The notes: generated by a model from the letters alone, not told the origin. Positions 1 through 8,025 are shown, counted from the stretch's first letter. The stretch: DNA of 64,000 nt from Desulfobacteraceae bacterium (GCA_014237465.1 JABZFM010000008.1:1-64000); one strand, 5' to 3'. Made by a program: numbers and translations.

Positions 1-300
1 CTTCAAGTCATAAAAACTTTCCGTTAGCAGCTTTGGTGTAATGTGATGGAATAGATTATTGAATCTGACTTCCTTATCCTGCTGAGCTTTTCTACGTACA
101 CCATCAAGACCGGTCGACGCAGCTTCCCGCCCCTGTGTGCGGACTGCGGCAGTATTCATGGTGTTCCCCTCGGTCAACGTCCTTCCCTCCACCTGCTCCG
201 CTGAGGCTGCAGCCCCTTTGTTCGCCGGCTTCTCAGGTACTATGTTGTTGTCCGACTTCCGTGAATCGTTCGTGCCAGGGGTACAGAATTTCTCTTTCAC
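1..300 (-). CDS. ltrA: Group II intron reverse transcriptase/maturase, N-terminal part (cut by window edge)
   Basis: Only the first 100 codons are present; the frame is open to base 1. The likely start is GTG at 298-300, preceded by an AAGGAGG ribosome-binding site near 309-315. The protein has a low-complexity N-terminus, then the stretch GLDGVRRKAQQDKEVRFNNL and HHITPKLLTESFYDLK, which matches what I know of the segment just before the reverse transcriptase domain of bacterial group II intron-encoded proteins. The catalytic RT, maturase and endonuclease parts would lie beyond the left edge, so intactness cannot be judged. It is read away from the acyl-CoA dehydrogenase gene and lies just downstream of it. 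Confidence 0.8.
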   Translation of the reverse strand, partial: MKEKFCTPGTNDSRKSDNNIVPEKPANKGAAASAEQVEGRTLTEGNTMNTAAVRTQGREAASTGLDGVRRKAQQDKEVRFNNLFHHITPKLLTESFYDLK

Positions 301-608
301 TGGCCGTTCCTCCTTTCCACTAATAGGTTGGAGGAAAATTCACGGATCTCCCGATTCCCGTGTAAAAGATGTCCACGCATGCAAGGTTCTAAGACTCCGC
401 CGGGCCGTTCTGTCGCTCGCATAATAACGCTACAGCACGTGTTGCCTTCCCCATCGGACCACGTGGTCGGCACCCGAGAGCTAGTGATTTCGGAGCTCAA
501 TAGCCCGCCTGCGCTTCCCTCTGTCAACGCTTCAGCCACTGCATTACTGCAATTGCCGCATGACTCGAGGCTGATGTGATTTGCTAAATCTTCCACCATA
601 AGACTCTT
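301..608 (-). mobile_element. Probable 5' ribozyme region of the group II intron
   Basis: This stretch upstream of the intron-encoded protein is GC-richer than its surroundings and holds no credible gene. On the minus strand, just before the maturase start, it contains GGGAGATCCGTGA, which resembles the conserved segment before the ORF in many bacterial group II introns. I could not fix the 5' GUGYG boundary. The intron probably begins within a few tens of bases of the acyl-CoA dehydrogenase stop codon at 609. Assignment is by position and sequence style, not by a folded structure. Confidence 0.45.
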
Positions 609-2390
609 TCATTCTCTATCTTTTATGACAAAAAAGTCAGCGGAACAAATTTTTCCCCAGTAAAATCTGGCTTCACGATTTTCTATGCAGATCTTTTTTT
701 TCTCATCCTCTGAATCGGCAGATCGATCTTTGCAGATATGATCGAACTTTTTTTGAGCGATCAGAGACTGTTCCAAAAGAAGATGTGCAACCGCCACATC
801 ACCAAACATTTCCAGGTAAGGACAGGCATGTATCAGAGGGTAACTTATATCTCCGTCAGCCATTATATCGCCAAACATCCCCGTAACATGCACCAACGCG
901 TCTTTGGCTTTTTCCAGCCTGGCGATGTTTTTTCCCTGTTTCGAATGTGATTTGTGTTTTTCGATAAATTCATTCAGCATGGATATGAAGTTCATGAACA
1001 ATCGACCGTTCTTCCTCGGCACTTTTCGGGCCAGAAGATCCAGCGCCTGGATGCCATTGGTCCCTTCAAAAATGGAGGAAACCTTGATGTCTCTCAGATA
1101 TTGCTCAACAGGATAGTCACAGCAATAGCCATATCCGCCGTAGCACTGCATCGCCCACTCACAGACCCGAAACCCCATATCAGAGGACCATGCTTTGCAA
1201 ACCGGCGTAAAAAGATCCACAAAATCTTTATAAAACTCCCGCTTTTCCGGGTTCTCTTCCAATTTGGAAAGATCTTTATAAAAGGCTGTTGAATAGATGA
1301 GGGCCCTCATCCCCTCGGTAACCGATTTCATCATGAGCAGCATTCGTCGAACATCCGGATGGTGAATAATGGGAACCTGAGGTGCATCGGCATCCATCAT
1401 TTTCATGATTTCTGTTCCCTGTATTCGATCCTGGGCATACCGGAGCGCATGGAGAAAGGCCGTTCCGGAAATACCCAGACTTTGGAGACCGATTAAAATT
1501 CTCGATTCATTCATCATCTGAAACATGTACCGGATACCCTGGCATTCATCACCAATCAGGTATCCCTTACAATTGTTTTTATCTCCAAAACTGAGGATGC
1601 AGGTGGGGGAGGCGCGAAAGCCCATCTTTTTTACCAGTCCTGTCACATGAATATCGTTCAATTCCCCAGGTGATCCGTCCGGGTTGACGAGGAATTTTGG
1701 GACAAGAAAAAGACTGATACCTTTGATTCCGCGCGGTGCACCCTCTGTTCGGGCAAGCACCATATGAACAATATTTTCTGTAAGATTGTGGTCACCACCG
1801 GAGACAAAATTCTTTGTCCCGATAATTTTATAGTGATTTCCATCTTTTACTGCTTTGCACGACAGATCACCCAAGGCGCTCCCTGCATGGGATTCTGTCA
1901 GACACATGGTGCCCGCCCACTTTCCGGCATACATTTTTTCCAGATATATAGTTTTCATATCGCCGCTTCCAAAGTTGCGGATAAGATTTGCCGCTCCGGT
2001 TGTCATTCCAATGGTATTGCAGATAGACGTACTGGCGCCATTAAAAAATTCGCCGCCGACAGCTCCGAAGACTTCCGGCAAACCCTGACCTCCCCATTCG
2101 GGGTCGGCAAGGATTCCTGCATAGCCGGAATCGGCAAGCAGCCTGAAAGCGCCCACAATTTCCGGGAGCAGCTTCACGCGGCCGTCTTCGAATGTTATTT
2201 CTTTCCTGTCCCCAAGAGAATTCAGGGGTGCAAGAATTTCTTTCACCTGTTTTAAGGCCTCCTTTAACATCAAATCGAATGTTTCCTTTTTGAGTCCTTG
2301 ATAGGCGGTAAATTTTAAGAGTTTTTCAAACTCAAGATGCTCATACAGGCAAAACTGAATATCTCTGAAATCGACAAGGTATTCATTCAT
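609..2390 (-). CDS. Acyl-CoA dehydrogenase, long (about 590 aa) family
   Basis: FAD-dependent oxidation of an acyl-CoA to the 2-enoyl-CoA, handing electrons to ETF. At 593 aa it belongs to the long form with an extra C-terminal domain (similar in size to 3-methylthiopropionyl-CoA dehydrogenase DmdC), not the 380-aa beta-oxidation form. Visible motifs are the FAD/substrate segment MCLTESHAGSALGDLS, the beta-domain KIIGTKNFVSGGDH, and SSIFEGTNGIQALDL, whose Glu sits where the catalytic base lies in this family. A strong AGGAGG site lies 8 nt before the ATG. It is preceded on the same strand by a MarR gene (106-bp gap containing a perfect palindrome), so it is probably the regulator's target. 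The true acyl substrate cannot be told from sequence. Confidence 0.92.
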   Translation of the reverse strand: MNEYLVDFRDIQFCLYEHLEFEKLLKFTAYQGLKKETFDLMLKEALKQVKEILAPLNSLGDRKEITFEDGRVKLLPEIVGAFRLLADSGYAGILADPEWGGQGLPEVFGAVGGEFFNGASTSICNTIGMTTGAANLIRNFGSGDMKTIYLEKMYAGKWAGTMCLTESHAGSALGDLSCKAVKDGNHYKIIGTKNFVSGGDHNLTENIVHMVLARTEGAPRGIKGISLFLVPKFLVNPDGSPGELNDIHVTGLVKKMGFRASPTCILSFGDKNNCKGYLIGDECQGIRYMFQMMNESRILIGLQSLGISGTAFLHALRYAQDRIQGTEIMKMMDADAPQVPIIHHPDVRRMLLMMKSVTEGMRALIYSTAFYKDLSKLEENPEKREFYKDFVDLFTPVCKAWSSDMGFRVCEWAMQCYGGYGYCCDYPVEQYLRDIKVSSIFEGTNGIQALDLLARKVPRKNGRLFMNFISMLNEFIEKHKSHSKQGKNIARLEKAKDALVHVTGMFGDIMADGDISYPLIHACPYLEMFGDVAVAHLLLEQSLIAQKKFDHICKDRSADSEDEKKKICIENREARFYWGKICSADFFVIKDRE

Positions 2391-2464
2391 AGTGGAACCT
2401 CCTTTTGATTGAAACCAGTTATCGTTTTGTTCTTTAATGAAGGGTGCAGAGGAAAACCTCCAAG

Positions 2465-2482
2465 TAGTTCGATATCGAACTA
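2465..2482. promoter_or_regulatory. Perfect 18-bp palindrome, likely MarR operator
   Basis: TAGTTCGATATCGAACTA is a perfect palindrome in the gap between the MarR gene and the acyl-CoA dehydrogenase gene. A near copy (16 of 18 matching) lies immediately upstream of the MarR gene. Two copies bracketing a MarR gene fit autoregulation plus control of the downstream enzyme. Confidence 0.75.
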
Positions 2483-2496
2483 TTCGGGCAAAAAAA

Positions 2497-2925
2497 TTAC
2501 CAGTTGTCGAGAATTTTTTTCAAACTTTTCACAAGCTGTTTCCTTTCTTTCAGGGGCATATCCTTATAAGCTTTTTCGATCAGTTTTTCAGATATTTCGA
2601 TTAAAGAGCCCCGCAGATTTTTTCCTTCATCGGTTAAAGAGACTATGGAGGACCTGTTATCATAAATATCTGTTTTTTTCCTGGCATATCCAAGCGTTAC
2701 CAGCTTTTCCACGAGTGTCGTAACCGTTGATTTTTTACGGTCGGCAAATTCGGAAATCTGCTTCATGGAAAGTTCATTATGCGAAAAAAGGACCATCAGG
2801 ATATCGCCATGAACTGGTGCCAAATTTTCCAAGCCGTGAGATTTTAATTCAGCAACAATGAACCGGTTGGCATTTTCGCGTATTTTAGAAATTAAGTATA
2901 TGATTAAATCGACTTCATGTTTCAT
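2497..2925 (-). CDS. MarR-family transcriptional regulator
   Basis: A 142-aa winged-helix regulator. The helix-turn-helix region reads LSMKQISEFADRKKSTVTTL, followed by the wing YDNRSSIVSLTDEG. An upstream ATG at 2962-2964 exists, but I choose the ATG at 2923-2925 for two reasons: the shorter form aligns end to end with the 140-aa paralogue at 36055-36477, and the longer form would place an operator-like palindrome inside the coding sequence. It probably senses an acyl-CoA or aromatic ligand and represses itself and the downstream acyl-CoA dehydrogenase. This is inference from order and operators. Confidence 0.9.
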   Translation of the reverse strand: MKHEVDLIIYLISKIRENANRFIVAELKSHGLENLAPVHGDILMVLFSHNELSMKQISEFADRKKSTVTTLVEKLVTLGYARKKTDIYDNRSSIVSLTDEGKNLRGSLIEISEKLIEKAYKDMPLKERKQLVKSLKKILDNW

Positions 2926-2936
2926 ATCAACATTAT

Positions 2937-2954
2937 TAGTCCGATATCGAACAA
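2937..2954. promoter_or_regulatory. Second copy of the MarR operator palindrome
   Basis: TAGTCCGATATCGAACAA matches the perfect palindrome at 2465-2482 at 16 of 18 positions. It ends about 12 bp upstream of the preferred MarR start codon, as expected for an autoregulatory site. Confidence 0.7.
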
Positions 2955-2964
2955 TGTCAATCAA

Positions 2965-3469
2965 AAAATTCTGCTCCGGTAATTTTTTCCAGCCGGAACC
3001 TTACATTTGAATATTCGTGATTGGGAAAAAAATCACAGTATAGCATAATTTCAAACAGAAACGAGGGATAAGACTTTGCTTTTTTAAAAGCTGAGTAGCG
3101 GGTCAACCTCATATATTTTTTGAATCAGGCGCGCCCAGTTTTTTCGAAATTCATTTCGCGACAGGCCTGAATGGATGACGGCCGGGATTGAAATGGTTGA
3201 AATGGGGTCGGGCCATGATAAGTTCTTGATTATTTGGTAAATGAGCTAAAAAAATGGCCGTAATTTGGTCTTAAACAAACCTTTTTGAGGGCAAAATAGC
3301 CGGTTTAAGGATTCTTAAAAAACATATTTAAAACGGTTGAAACAACGATACGTGAATCTGAAAAGATCTCATCTATAAACAAAGAACCAGACAAATAACA
3401 TCAACGGCGTCAGCTGCTTGCAGGTTGCCGTCATTTGAAATAAAACCCGCCAAAACAGACTTCCCCCCT
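2965..3469. other. Intergenic region of about 500 bp with no recognisable gene
   Basis: No credible ORF was found. At 3204-3220 it contains GGGGTCGGGCCATGATA, a member of the GGGGTC-type motif that recurs through the accessory parts of the window. The rest looks like decayed non-coding sequence between two convergently unrelated MarR units. Confidence 0.5.
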
Positions 3470-3925
3470 CTAACGGGCTGATATATGCATCATTATAACC
3501 GCCCGAAACACCTCGGTTCCGTTTGTATCTGTGACATGAACCGTCATGGGCAGTTCCTGGGGGGTTTCCAGACCGTGTGTTGAAATTTCACAAACCGCTT
3601 TTAGGTTTGTTTTCGCAATTTTTATATAATCAACATGCATGCTTTTGGGAATCCATCGCATGGTTTTCGGCAGCGTTGCTTCAAGCATTGATCCTGCGGT
3701 CAGTTCACTGATGTTGCACATGGCAATCGCATGCACTGATTTAATATGGTTTTGCACCGATCTTCTGTTTTTCATGGTAATTTCACAATACCCGGGCCTC
3801 AGTTCGCAAAAAAGAGGCCGGATTGTCTTAAAATAAGGGGCTTTCATACATACCAGGGTTGAGAAGATGCGTTTTCCGCCCGGCAGTTTTGTGCATTTGG
3901 TGTAAACATCCATGAGTTTGTTCAT
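3470..3925 (-). CDS. DUF4442/hotdog-fold thioesterase-like protein
   Basis: About 151 aa from the chosen start. The core ELRPGYCEITMKNRRSVQNH, then VHAIAMCNISELTAGSMLEA, resembles the DUF4442 branch of the hotdog thioesterases (PaaI-like), which hydrolyse or bind acyl-CoA thioesters. An in-frame ATG exists further upstream (3976), but the internal ATG at 3923-3925 has an AGGAGG site 6-7 nt ahead and gives the usual N-terminus MNKLMDVY. It follows a MarR gene on the same strand and probably forms a two-gene regulator/thioesterase unit. The substrate is unknown. Confidence 0.75.
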   Translation of the reverse strand: MNKLMDVYTKCTKLPGGKRIFSTLVCMKAPYFKTIRPLFCELRPGYCEITMKNRRSVQNHIKSVHAIAMCNISELTAGSMLEATLPKTMRWIPKSMHVDYIKIAKTNLKAVCEISTHGLETPQELPMTVHVTDTNGTEVFRAVIMMHISAR

Positions 3926-3952
3926 TACATTCCTCCTGTTTATTTGCTTGCA

Positions 3953-3982
3953 AATTACAATATTGGATAGGGTCAAATATTT
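3953..3982. promoter_or_regulatory. Repeat of the MarR upstream sequence, candidate operator
   Basis: This 30-bp stretch in front of the thioesterase start matches the stretch upstream of the MarR gene (4443-4472) at 21 of 30 positions, including the shared blocks ACAATA and TCAAATATTT. Duplication in front of both genes suggests a shared regulator site. Confidence 0.4.
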
Positions 3983-4000
3983 CTTTAAAAAAAATCCTAC

Positions 4001-4423
4001 CTACTTAAATTTATAGAAAAAGCTTTCAATCACGGTCTTAAAACTCTTAATTTCGCTTTCAGTAAATCCGTCCCTGATTTTATCATTTGCCTGTTTTGAG
4101 ATATTTTTCGCTTTTTCAGACTGTTCACATCCTTTTTCTGTTATCCCGATCAGGTATTGCCGACGATCTGAAGGATTCATCTGCCTGAACGCAAGCCCTG
4201 ATTTTTCGAGCCGGTCCACCAGTCGCGTGATTGCTGAATTGTCAATATCAAGTATTTTGCTCAGTTCATTCATCGGCCTTAAATCTTTTTGCCCAAGCAG
4301 AAAGAGTATCCCCATCTGGCCCGGAGAAATATGAACGCCCGCTTCGGAAAATTTTTTCTTCAGGTAATTTGAAAACTTGTGCTGAGCTTTGGACAGCATA
4401 AATATTAATCGGTCATCCATCAT
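4001..4423 (-). CDS. MarR-family transcriptional regulator
   Basis: 140 aa. The winged helix-turn-helix reads RPMNELSKILDIDNSAITRL with the wing NPSDRRQYLIGITEKG. This is a different lineage from the MarR proteins at 2.5 and 36 kb, since helix and wing residues differ. It sits upstream of the DUF4442 thioesterase on the same strand, with a short gap that contains a partial repeat of its own upstream region. It is probably an autoregulated repressor of that thioesterase; the ligand is unknown. Confidence 0.9.
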   Translation of the reverse strand: MMDDRLIFMLSKAQHKFSNYLKKKFSEAGVHISPGQMGILFLLGQKDLRPMNELSKILDIDNSAITRLVDRLEKSGLAFRQMNPSDRRQYLIGITEKGCEQSEKAKNISKQANDKIRDGFTESEIKSFKTVIESFFYKFK

Positions 4424-4442
4424 ATTATCCTTATTGTTTGTT

Positions 4443-4472
4443 TAATACAATAGTTGACTATATCAAATATTT
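4443..4472. promoter_or_regulatory. Upstream region of the MarR gene, candidate operator
   Basis: An AT-rich 30-bp stretch repeated in front of the thioesterase gene (3953-3982). It lies 20 bp before the MarR start codon, where an autoregulatory site would be expected. Confidence 0.4.
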
Positions 4473-4626
4473 TGTCAACATTTTTCTTTTTTATTTATTT
4501 TTGGGATATTTATTTTCAAATATTCAATGGGTTATATTGATATCAAAATGTATATGGTGTTCCCGGAATTGTTAATTTGTTAACTTGGCCCGACCAGAAT
4601 TCAAAGAAATTGGTGTCAAAGCATGC

Positions 4627-4650
4627 AATAGCCATATAAATAGCCATATA
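4627..4650. repeat. Perfect 12-bp tandem repeat upstream of brnT
   Basis: AATAGCCATATA occurs twice head to tail, followed by a TTGACT -35-like box at 4657-4662, about 40 bp before the brnT start. Tandem direct repeats next to the promoter are typical binding sites for ribbon-helix-helix antitoxins such as BrnA, so this is a candidate autoregulatory operator. Confidence 0.45.
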
Positions 4651-4691
4651 AATATATTGACTTAAATCTTAATCTGCCGTACCTTAATCAT

Positions 4692-4985
4692 ATGACAAAA
4701 CGATCTGATTTTGAGTGGGATTCCGCTAAGGACCAGTTGAATCAAAAAAAGCATGATGTCTCCTTTGCATTAGCGCAGTTTGCTTTTCTGGATCACTATC
4801 GTGTCATATTGGAGGATCTTGATCACAGCGATGATGAAAAACGATATTATTGCCTTGGCAAAGTCACGGGTGGAATTATGACCGTAAGATTTACCTATCG
4901 AAAAAACAAAATCAGAATCATTGGTGCCGGATATTGGCGGAAGGGAAAGAAGATATATGAAAGAGAAAATAAAATACACGGATGA
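4692..4985 (+). CDS. brnT: BrnT-family type II toxin (RelE-fold RNase)
   Basis: 97 aa, the usual BrnT length. The opening FEWDSAKDQLNQKKHDVSF is the hallmark BrnT N-terminus (a W-D-x-x-K-x-x-x-N-x-x-K-H pattern). The central strand region RYYCLGKVTGGIMTVRFTYR and the tail IRIIGAGYWRKGKKIYE fit the RelE-like fold. BrnT toxins cleave RNA and arrest growth until bound by BrnA. The next gene starts 28 bp before this one ends, so the pair is translationally coupled. No clear ribosome-binding site precedes the ATG. Confidence 0.9.
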   Translation: MTKRSDFEWDSAKDQLNQKKHDVSFALAQFAFLDHYRVILEDLDHSDDEKRYYCLGKVTGGIMTVRFTYRKNKIRIIGAGYWRKGKKIYERENKIHG

Positions 4986-5184
4986 ACCTATCGGAAAGGT
5001 GAAGGTTATTCCCGACTTCCTTCCTTCACCTAGAGAGCTTGCCCTGAAAGACGAAACAGTTAAGGTCACTATTGCTCTCAGCAAAACGAGCGTTGAATAT
5101 TTTAAAAAAGAGGCAAAAAAATATAATACTCAATATCAGAAAATGATTCGCAGACTGTTGGATGAATATACAGCCCATCAATAG
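4957..5184 (+). CDS. brnA: BrnA-family antitoxin
   Basis: 75 aa from the ATG at 4957, inside the end of brnT; an upstream in-frame ATG at 4921 lies deeper in brnT and is less likely. The C-terminal half, VKVTIALSKTSVEYFKKEAK followed by QYQKMIRRLLDEY, has the strand-helix-helix layout of the ribbon-helix-helix DNA-binding domain used by BrnA proteins to dimerise and repress their own promoter. The N-terminal half should wrap the toxin. Confidence 0.85.
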   Translation: MKEKIKYTDEPIGKVKVIPDFLPSPRELALKDETVKVTIALSKTSVEYFKKEAKKYNTQYQKMIRRLLDEYTAHQ

Positions 5185-5290
5185 CATCGAGTCCATAGCA
5201 TGCTGCTGGTAGAGACGCGCGAAAGACAGCGCGCTCCATACCAGGGCGTTATACGTATTCAAATGACATCGAGAATGAGTTGTCTGTAAA

Positions 5291-5503
5291 ATGAGAGAAG
5301 TTGAAATTTCAGAAGAGCCCATTGAACTCTATAAAATCTTGAAATTCGAAAATATGGTCGGTAGTGGCGGCGAAGCGAAATTTGTAATCTCGGAAGGTCA
5401 AGTTGTAGTCAATGGGAAGGTCGAAACCAGAAAACGGAAAAAGATCTTTTCAGGAGATGTTATAGAGTTTGGGAAAGAGATAATTCGTATACAAGTCAAG
5501 TGA
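5291..5503 (+). CDS. Small S4-domain RNA-binding protein (YbcJ-like)
   Basis: 70 aa that are almost entirely one S4 domain: ELYKILKFENMVGSGGEAKF, then ISEGQVVVNGKVETRKRKKI and GDVIEFGKEIIRI. The order LxxFLKxxxxVxSGGxAKxxI, then VxVNG, is typical of YbcJ/YaaA-type stand-alone S4 proteins, which bind structured RNA. A role in ribosome assembly or tRNA handling is usual for the family but unproven here. It is an island passenger with no obvious operon partner. Confidence 0.85.
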   Translation: MREVEISEEPIELYKILKFENMVGSGGEAKFVISEGQVVVNGKVETRKRKKIFSGDVIEFGKEIIRIQVK

Positions 5504-5526
5504 AAATATTAATTGGCTGGCTCGAA

Positions 5527-5606
5527 GAAAATTTAGCAGCAGCGCAACGCAGCCAGCCTGAGGCGGATTTACGAAGCCAGCAATTAGCGCGACATCCTAA
5601 ATTTTC
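5527..5606. repeat. Imperfect long inverted repeat
   Basis: GAAAATTTAG (5527-5536) is repeated in inverted form as CTAAATTTTC (5597-5606), with inner blocks AGCCAGC and GCTGGCT-type sequence nearby. It lies just downstream of the S4 gene and could form a hairpin. No T-run follows, so a simple terminator is not supported. Confidence 0.35.
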
Positions 5607-5811
5607 CCAATAATTATGTATGGATGTCCCTGGAATTGCCGGAATTTCCGGAATTTCGAGACGTTCACGTGCTGTTGAATGCTGGAATACTGCAAAAACC
5701 GATAAGGGCCAAATCGAATTTCCTTTTGATACCGTGCATGTGGATTTTATGCTACAAGCGGCTTGAAAGATTCCACCATTTATTCATTAAGGCATCCCCT
5801 GGATTATATTT

Positions 5812-7011
5812 TCATTTGATTTTTTTTCTTACCGAATCCGGCGTCCACCATCTATTCTCGATCCTTCGTTTCAAGTCTTCCTTTGTAATTAAGCAATTAA
5901 TATTTTTTCTTATTTTTTTCAGGTAGGCGGCATCATCTCCAATATTTTCAAAACGATTCACAATATCTTCAACAGGTCCAATTTCAACGCCGACCCATTG
6001 GCGATTTTTTATTTCCGATACCGCATAGGTCGTACCAGACCCGCCAAAGGGATCAAAGACGATATCTCCCTCGTCAGATGCCATCTCAATAATACGATCC
6101 AGAAGCTTAATTGAAAGCTCATTGGATCCATTTCGTTTTTTATATTTTTTATGCCTGACAGGGGGAATATCCAGCCAGACATCTGTAATGTTAATGCCGT
6201 CCGGATTCATTTTATGCTTATATCCGCCATAATCCTTCAGATCGCCCACACAATGGGGGCATATGTTCATGGGCAACCGGTCTGGGTGGAATCTGGCAGG
6301 TTTTTCACCCTTGCAATAATATAAAAGTGAATAATGTGACGGATAAAGCCTCCCTTTTATGGGCAACGTATATTTGATATCAACCGCAATCCAATGCCTG
6401 AATGTCAATCGCCCGTTCAGATATCCCGACATGTGAGTGTTCCACTTCGGTAGGTTCCAGCTAAAGAAACTTCCTCCCGGTTTCAGGATTCGAATGCATT
6501 CATCAGCCCATTTTGTACACCATTTGAGATACTGATCAGCTTTTAAATTGTCATCGATTTTTGATGGGTAAAGCTTTTTTAAATTAAATGGCGGATCTGC
6601 AAATATCAGATCAATGCTGTCGCTATCCATATTTTTCATCAAAGAGAGGCAGTCCCCCTGGTATAATTTGCCTAATGTTGTTTCATAAACCAGAGAAGGC
6701 ATGGAAGGCATTTCATCCGGATTTTCGATCTGCGGTTTGATAAGCGAATAAATCTGTTTTGCATTTTTTTGAATCAGAGATGTAATACGGTTATCCATTA
6801 CCCCCATTTGTATCATTAATTCTGCTTCATTTATTCCAGTGGCATCACGGATCAATTTCAGATCATTTCCGGTGGGGATTTTATTGCATTTATTATAATA
6901 CCTGAGCCTGTCCACCGGTATTCCAACAGCACGTGCAAATCGATGCAGCGCCAGATTATCTGTTGATTTAATTTCAAGGGCATCAAAAAATAAATTTTTC
7001 ATATCGATCAT
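5812..7011 (-). CDS. Type II DNA methyltransferase, beta class (DPPF)
   Basis: 399 aa. The N-terminal 70 residues resemble a helix-turn-helix module (ALHRFARAVGIPVDRLRYYN). The catalytic motif IV, DPPF, is at residues 139-142 and the SAM-binding motif, DPFGGSGTT, at about 320-328, so motif IV precedes motif I, the permuted order of the beta class (N6-adenine or N4-cytosine). A CPHC pair at 251-254 may bind zinc. It diverges from the C-R-M cluster across a 182-bp gap holding a C-box, which marks it as part of that restriction-modification system. An internally deleted copy lies inverted at 33584-34126. Confidence 0.9.
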   Translation of the reverse strand: MIDMKNLFFDALEIKSTDNLALHRFARAVGIPVDRLRYYNKCNKIPTGNDLKLIRDATGINEAELMIQMGVMDNRITSLIQKNAKQIYSLIKPQIENPDEMPSMPSLVYETTLGKLYQGDCLSLMKNMDSDSIDLIFADPPFNLKKLYPSKIDDNLKADQYLKWCTKWADECIRILKPGGSFFSWNLPKWNTHMSGYLNGRLTFRHWIAVDIKYTLPIKGRLYPSHYSLLYYCKGEKPARFHPDRLPMNICPHCVGDLKDYGGYKHKMNPDGINITDVWLDIPPVRHKKYKKRNGSNELSIKLLDRIIEMASDEGDIVFDPFGGSGTTYAVSEIKNRQWVGVEIGPVEDIVNRFENIGDDAAYLKKIRKNINCLITKEDLKRRIENRWWTPDSVRKKIK

Positions 7012-7126
7012 ATCACCTGCATCCGCAGTGATGAGGGATGCAGCGCAGCGAAGAAATTGGACTTTTTAAGAAGCCATCTGATTATGAGTACCACAATCCC
7101 CTCTTTCAATCAATTATTTTTTTGCG

Positions 7127-7149
7127 GACTATAGTCTGTAGATTAAATC
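7127..7149. promoter_or_regulatory. C-box, operator of the restriction-modification controller
   Basis: GACTATAGTC (perfect palindrome, 7127-7136), a 4-bp spacer TGTA, then GATTAAATC. This is the two-site layout of C-protein operators (GACT-N2-AGTC followed by a weaker second site). It lies 45-65 bp upstream of the XRE gene start, between it and the divergent methyltransferase. Confidence 0.75.
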
Positions 7150-7193
7150 GTATTTTATCTTGTATATATGTTTAACCTAAGGAGGATCTTCAT

Positions 7194-7433
7194 TTGAAGC
7201 CGGAAAATGCATTTGGTCAGGCACTTCGTCATTTTAGGAAAAAAGTAAATCTTTCCCAGGAAAAGCTTTCCCAAGAAAGTGGTCTTGATCGGAGCTATAT
7301 CTCACTCCTGGAAAGAGGACTGAGACAACCTTCATTGACCAGCATTCTGAAACTATCAAAAGCGCTCAAAATCTCATCTGCAACTATCATTTCAAAAGTA
7401 GAGGCCTTGCTCAGTGAAAATAAAACAAATTGA
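7194..7433 (+). CDS. Restriction-modification controller (C) protein, XRE family
   Basis: 79 aa made up of one XRE helix-turn-helix: LSQEKLSQESGLDRSYISLL then ERGLRQPSLTSILKLSKAL. This is the standard size and sequence style of C proteins, which activate the restriction gene and autoregulate from a C-box. The start is TTG at 7194 with AAGGAGG 8 nt upstream (7179-7185); a C-box lies upstream at 7127-7149. The next gene, the endonuclease, begins 20 bp before this one ends, as in BamHI-like loci where C overlaps R. Confidence 0.92.
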   Translation: MKPENAFGQALRHFRKKVNLSQEKLSQESGLDRSYISLLERGLRQPSLTSILKLSKALKISSATIISKVEALLSENKTN

Positions 7434-8010
7434 TTTCCTTATTCAAAAAGGAAATTTCAGTCATTCTGATGAATTTGAAAATATTTTAAATGAAGTCAAA
7501 ACCGCTGTTAAAGCAGTTGTCTGGCCTCTGGGAAGCAATCGTTTTACACTCTATCCCAAAAAAAATGCCAGCGGCGTTGTTCCCATTAAAAAAGAATTCA
7601 TGAGTGTTCTGGTTCAGCAAGACTGGATGCTGGAACATCGAATGTCAATCGCTTCAAGGATCAGACCGGGTCCAATTGATGCGGTAAAAAAATTATCCAA
7701 TGGGCAATTTTTTGCCGTTGAATGGGAGACCGGCAATATTTCATCAAGCCACCGGGCGATAAACAAAATGGCCGTCGGCCTGTTAGACGGCGTGCTGGCA
7801 GGTGGTATTTTAATCCTTCCCTCACGGGAAATGTATCAATATTTGACAGACCGAATCGGCAATTACGCTGAAATTGAACCTTATTTTCCTGTGTGGCGAA
7901 ATTTGTCGATCAATAAAGGCGTTCTTGCTGTCATCGAAGTTGAACATGACGCGATATCCCTTGATATCCCACCTATTAAAAAAGGGACTGACGGCAGAGC
8001 GCTCAGGTAA
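7414..8010 (+). CDS. Type II restriction endonuclease, BamHI/BglII-like (ExE motif)
   Basis: 198 aa starting with GTG inside the end of the C gene. The catalytic region is PIDAVKKLSNGQFFAVEWE: Asp89 followed by Glu103-x-Glu105 at the end of a predicted strand, the D...ExE arrangement known from BamHI-type members of the PD-(D/E)xK superfamily. The next stretch TGNISSSHRAINKMAVGLLD is conserved in my memory of such enzymes. Function is cleavage of unmethylated DNA at a short palindrome; the recognition site cannot be read from sequence. The endonuclease call also rests on its place between a C gene and a methyltransferase. Confidence 0.8.
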   Translation: MKIKQIDFLIQKGNFSHSDEFENILNEVKTAVKAVVWPLGSNRFTLYPKKNASGVVPIKKEFMSVLVQQDWMLEHRMSIASRIRPGPIDAVKKLSNGQFFAVEWETGNISSSHRAINKMAVGLLDGVLAGGILILPSREMYQYLTDRIGNYAEIEPYFPVWRNLSINKGVLAVIEVEHDAISLDIPPIKKGTDGRALR

Positions 8011-8025
8011 AAAATAATCGAAAAA

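Noticed and set aside
1764-2255. A 163-aa plus-strand frame opposite the acyl-CoA dehydrogenase gene
   Set aside because: Shadow of a well-supported minus-strand gene.
5220-5260. GCGTTATACG between brnA and the S4 gene, resembling the end of an integron attC site
   Set aside because: No matching inverse core or stem structure lies upstream, and the neighbouring genes do not show cassette spacing.
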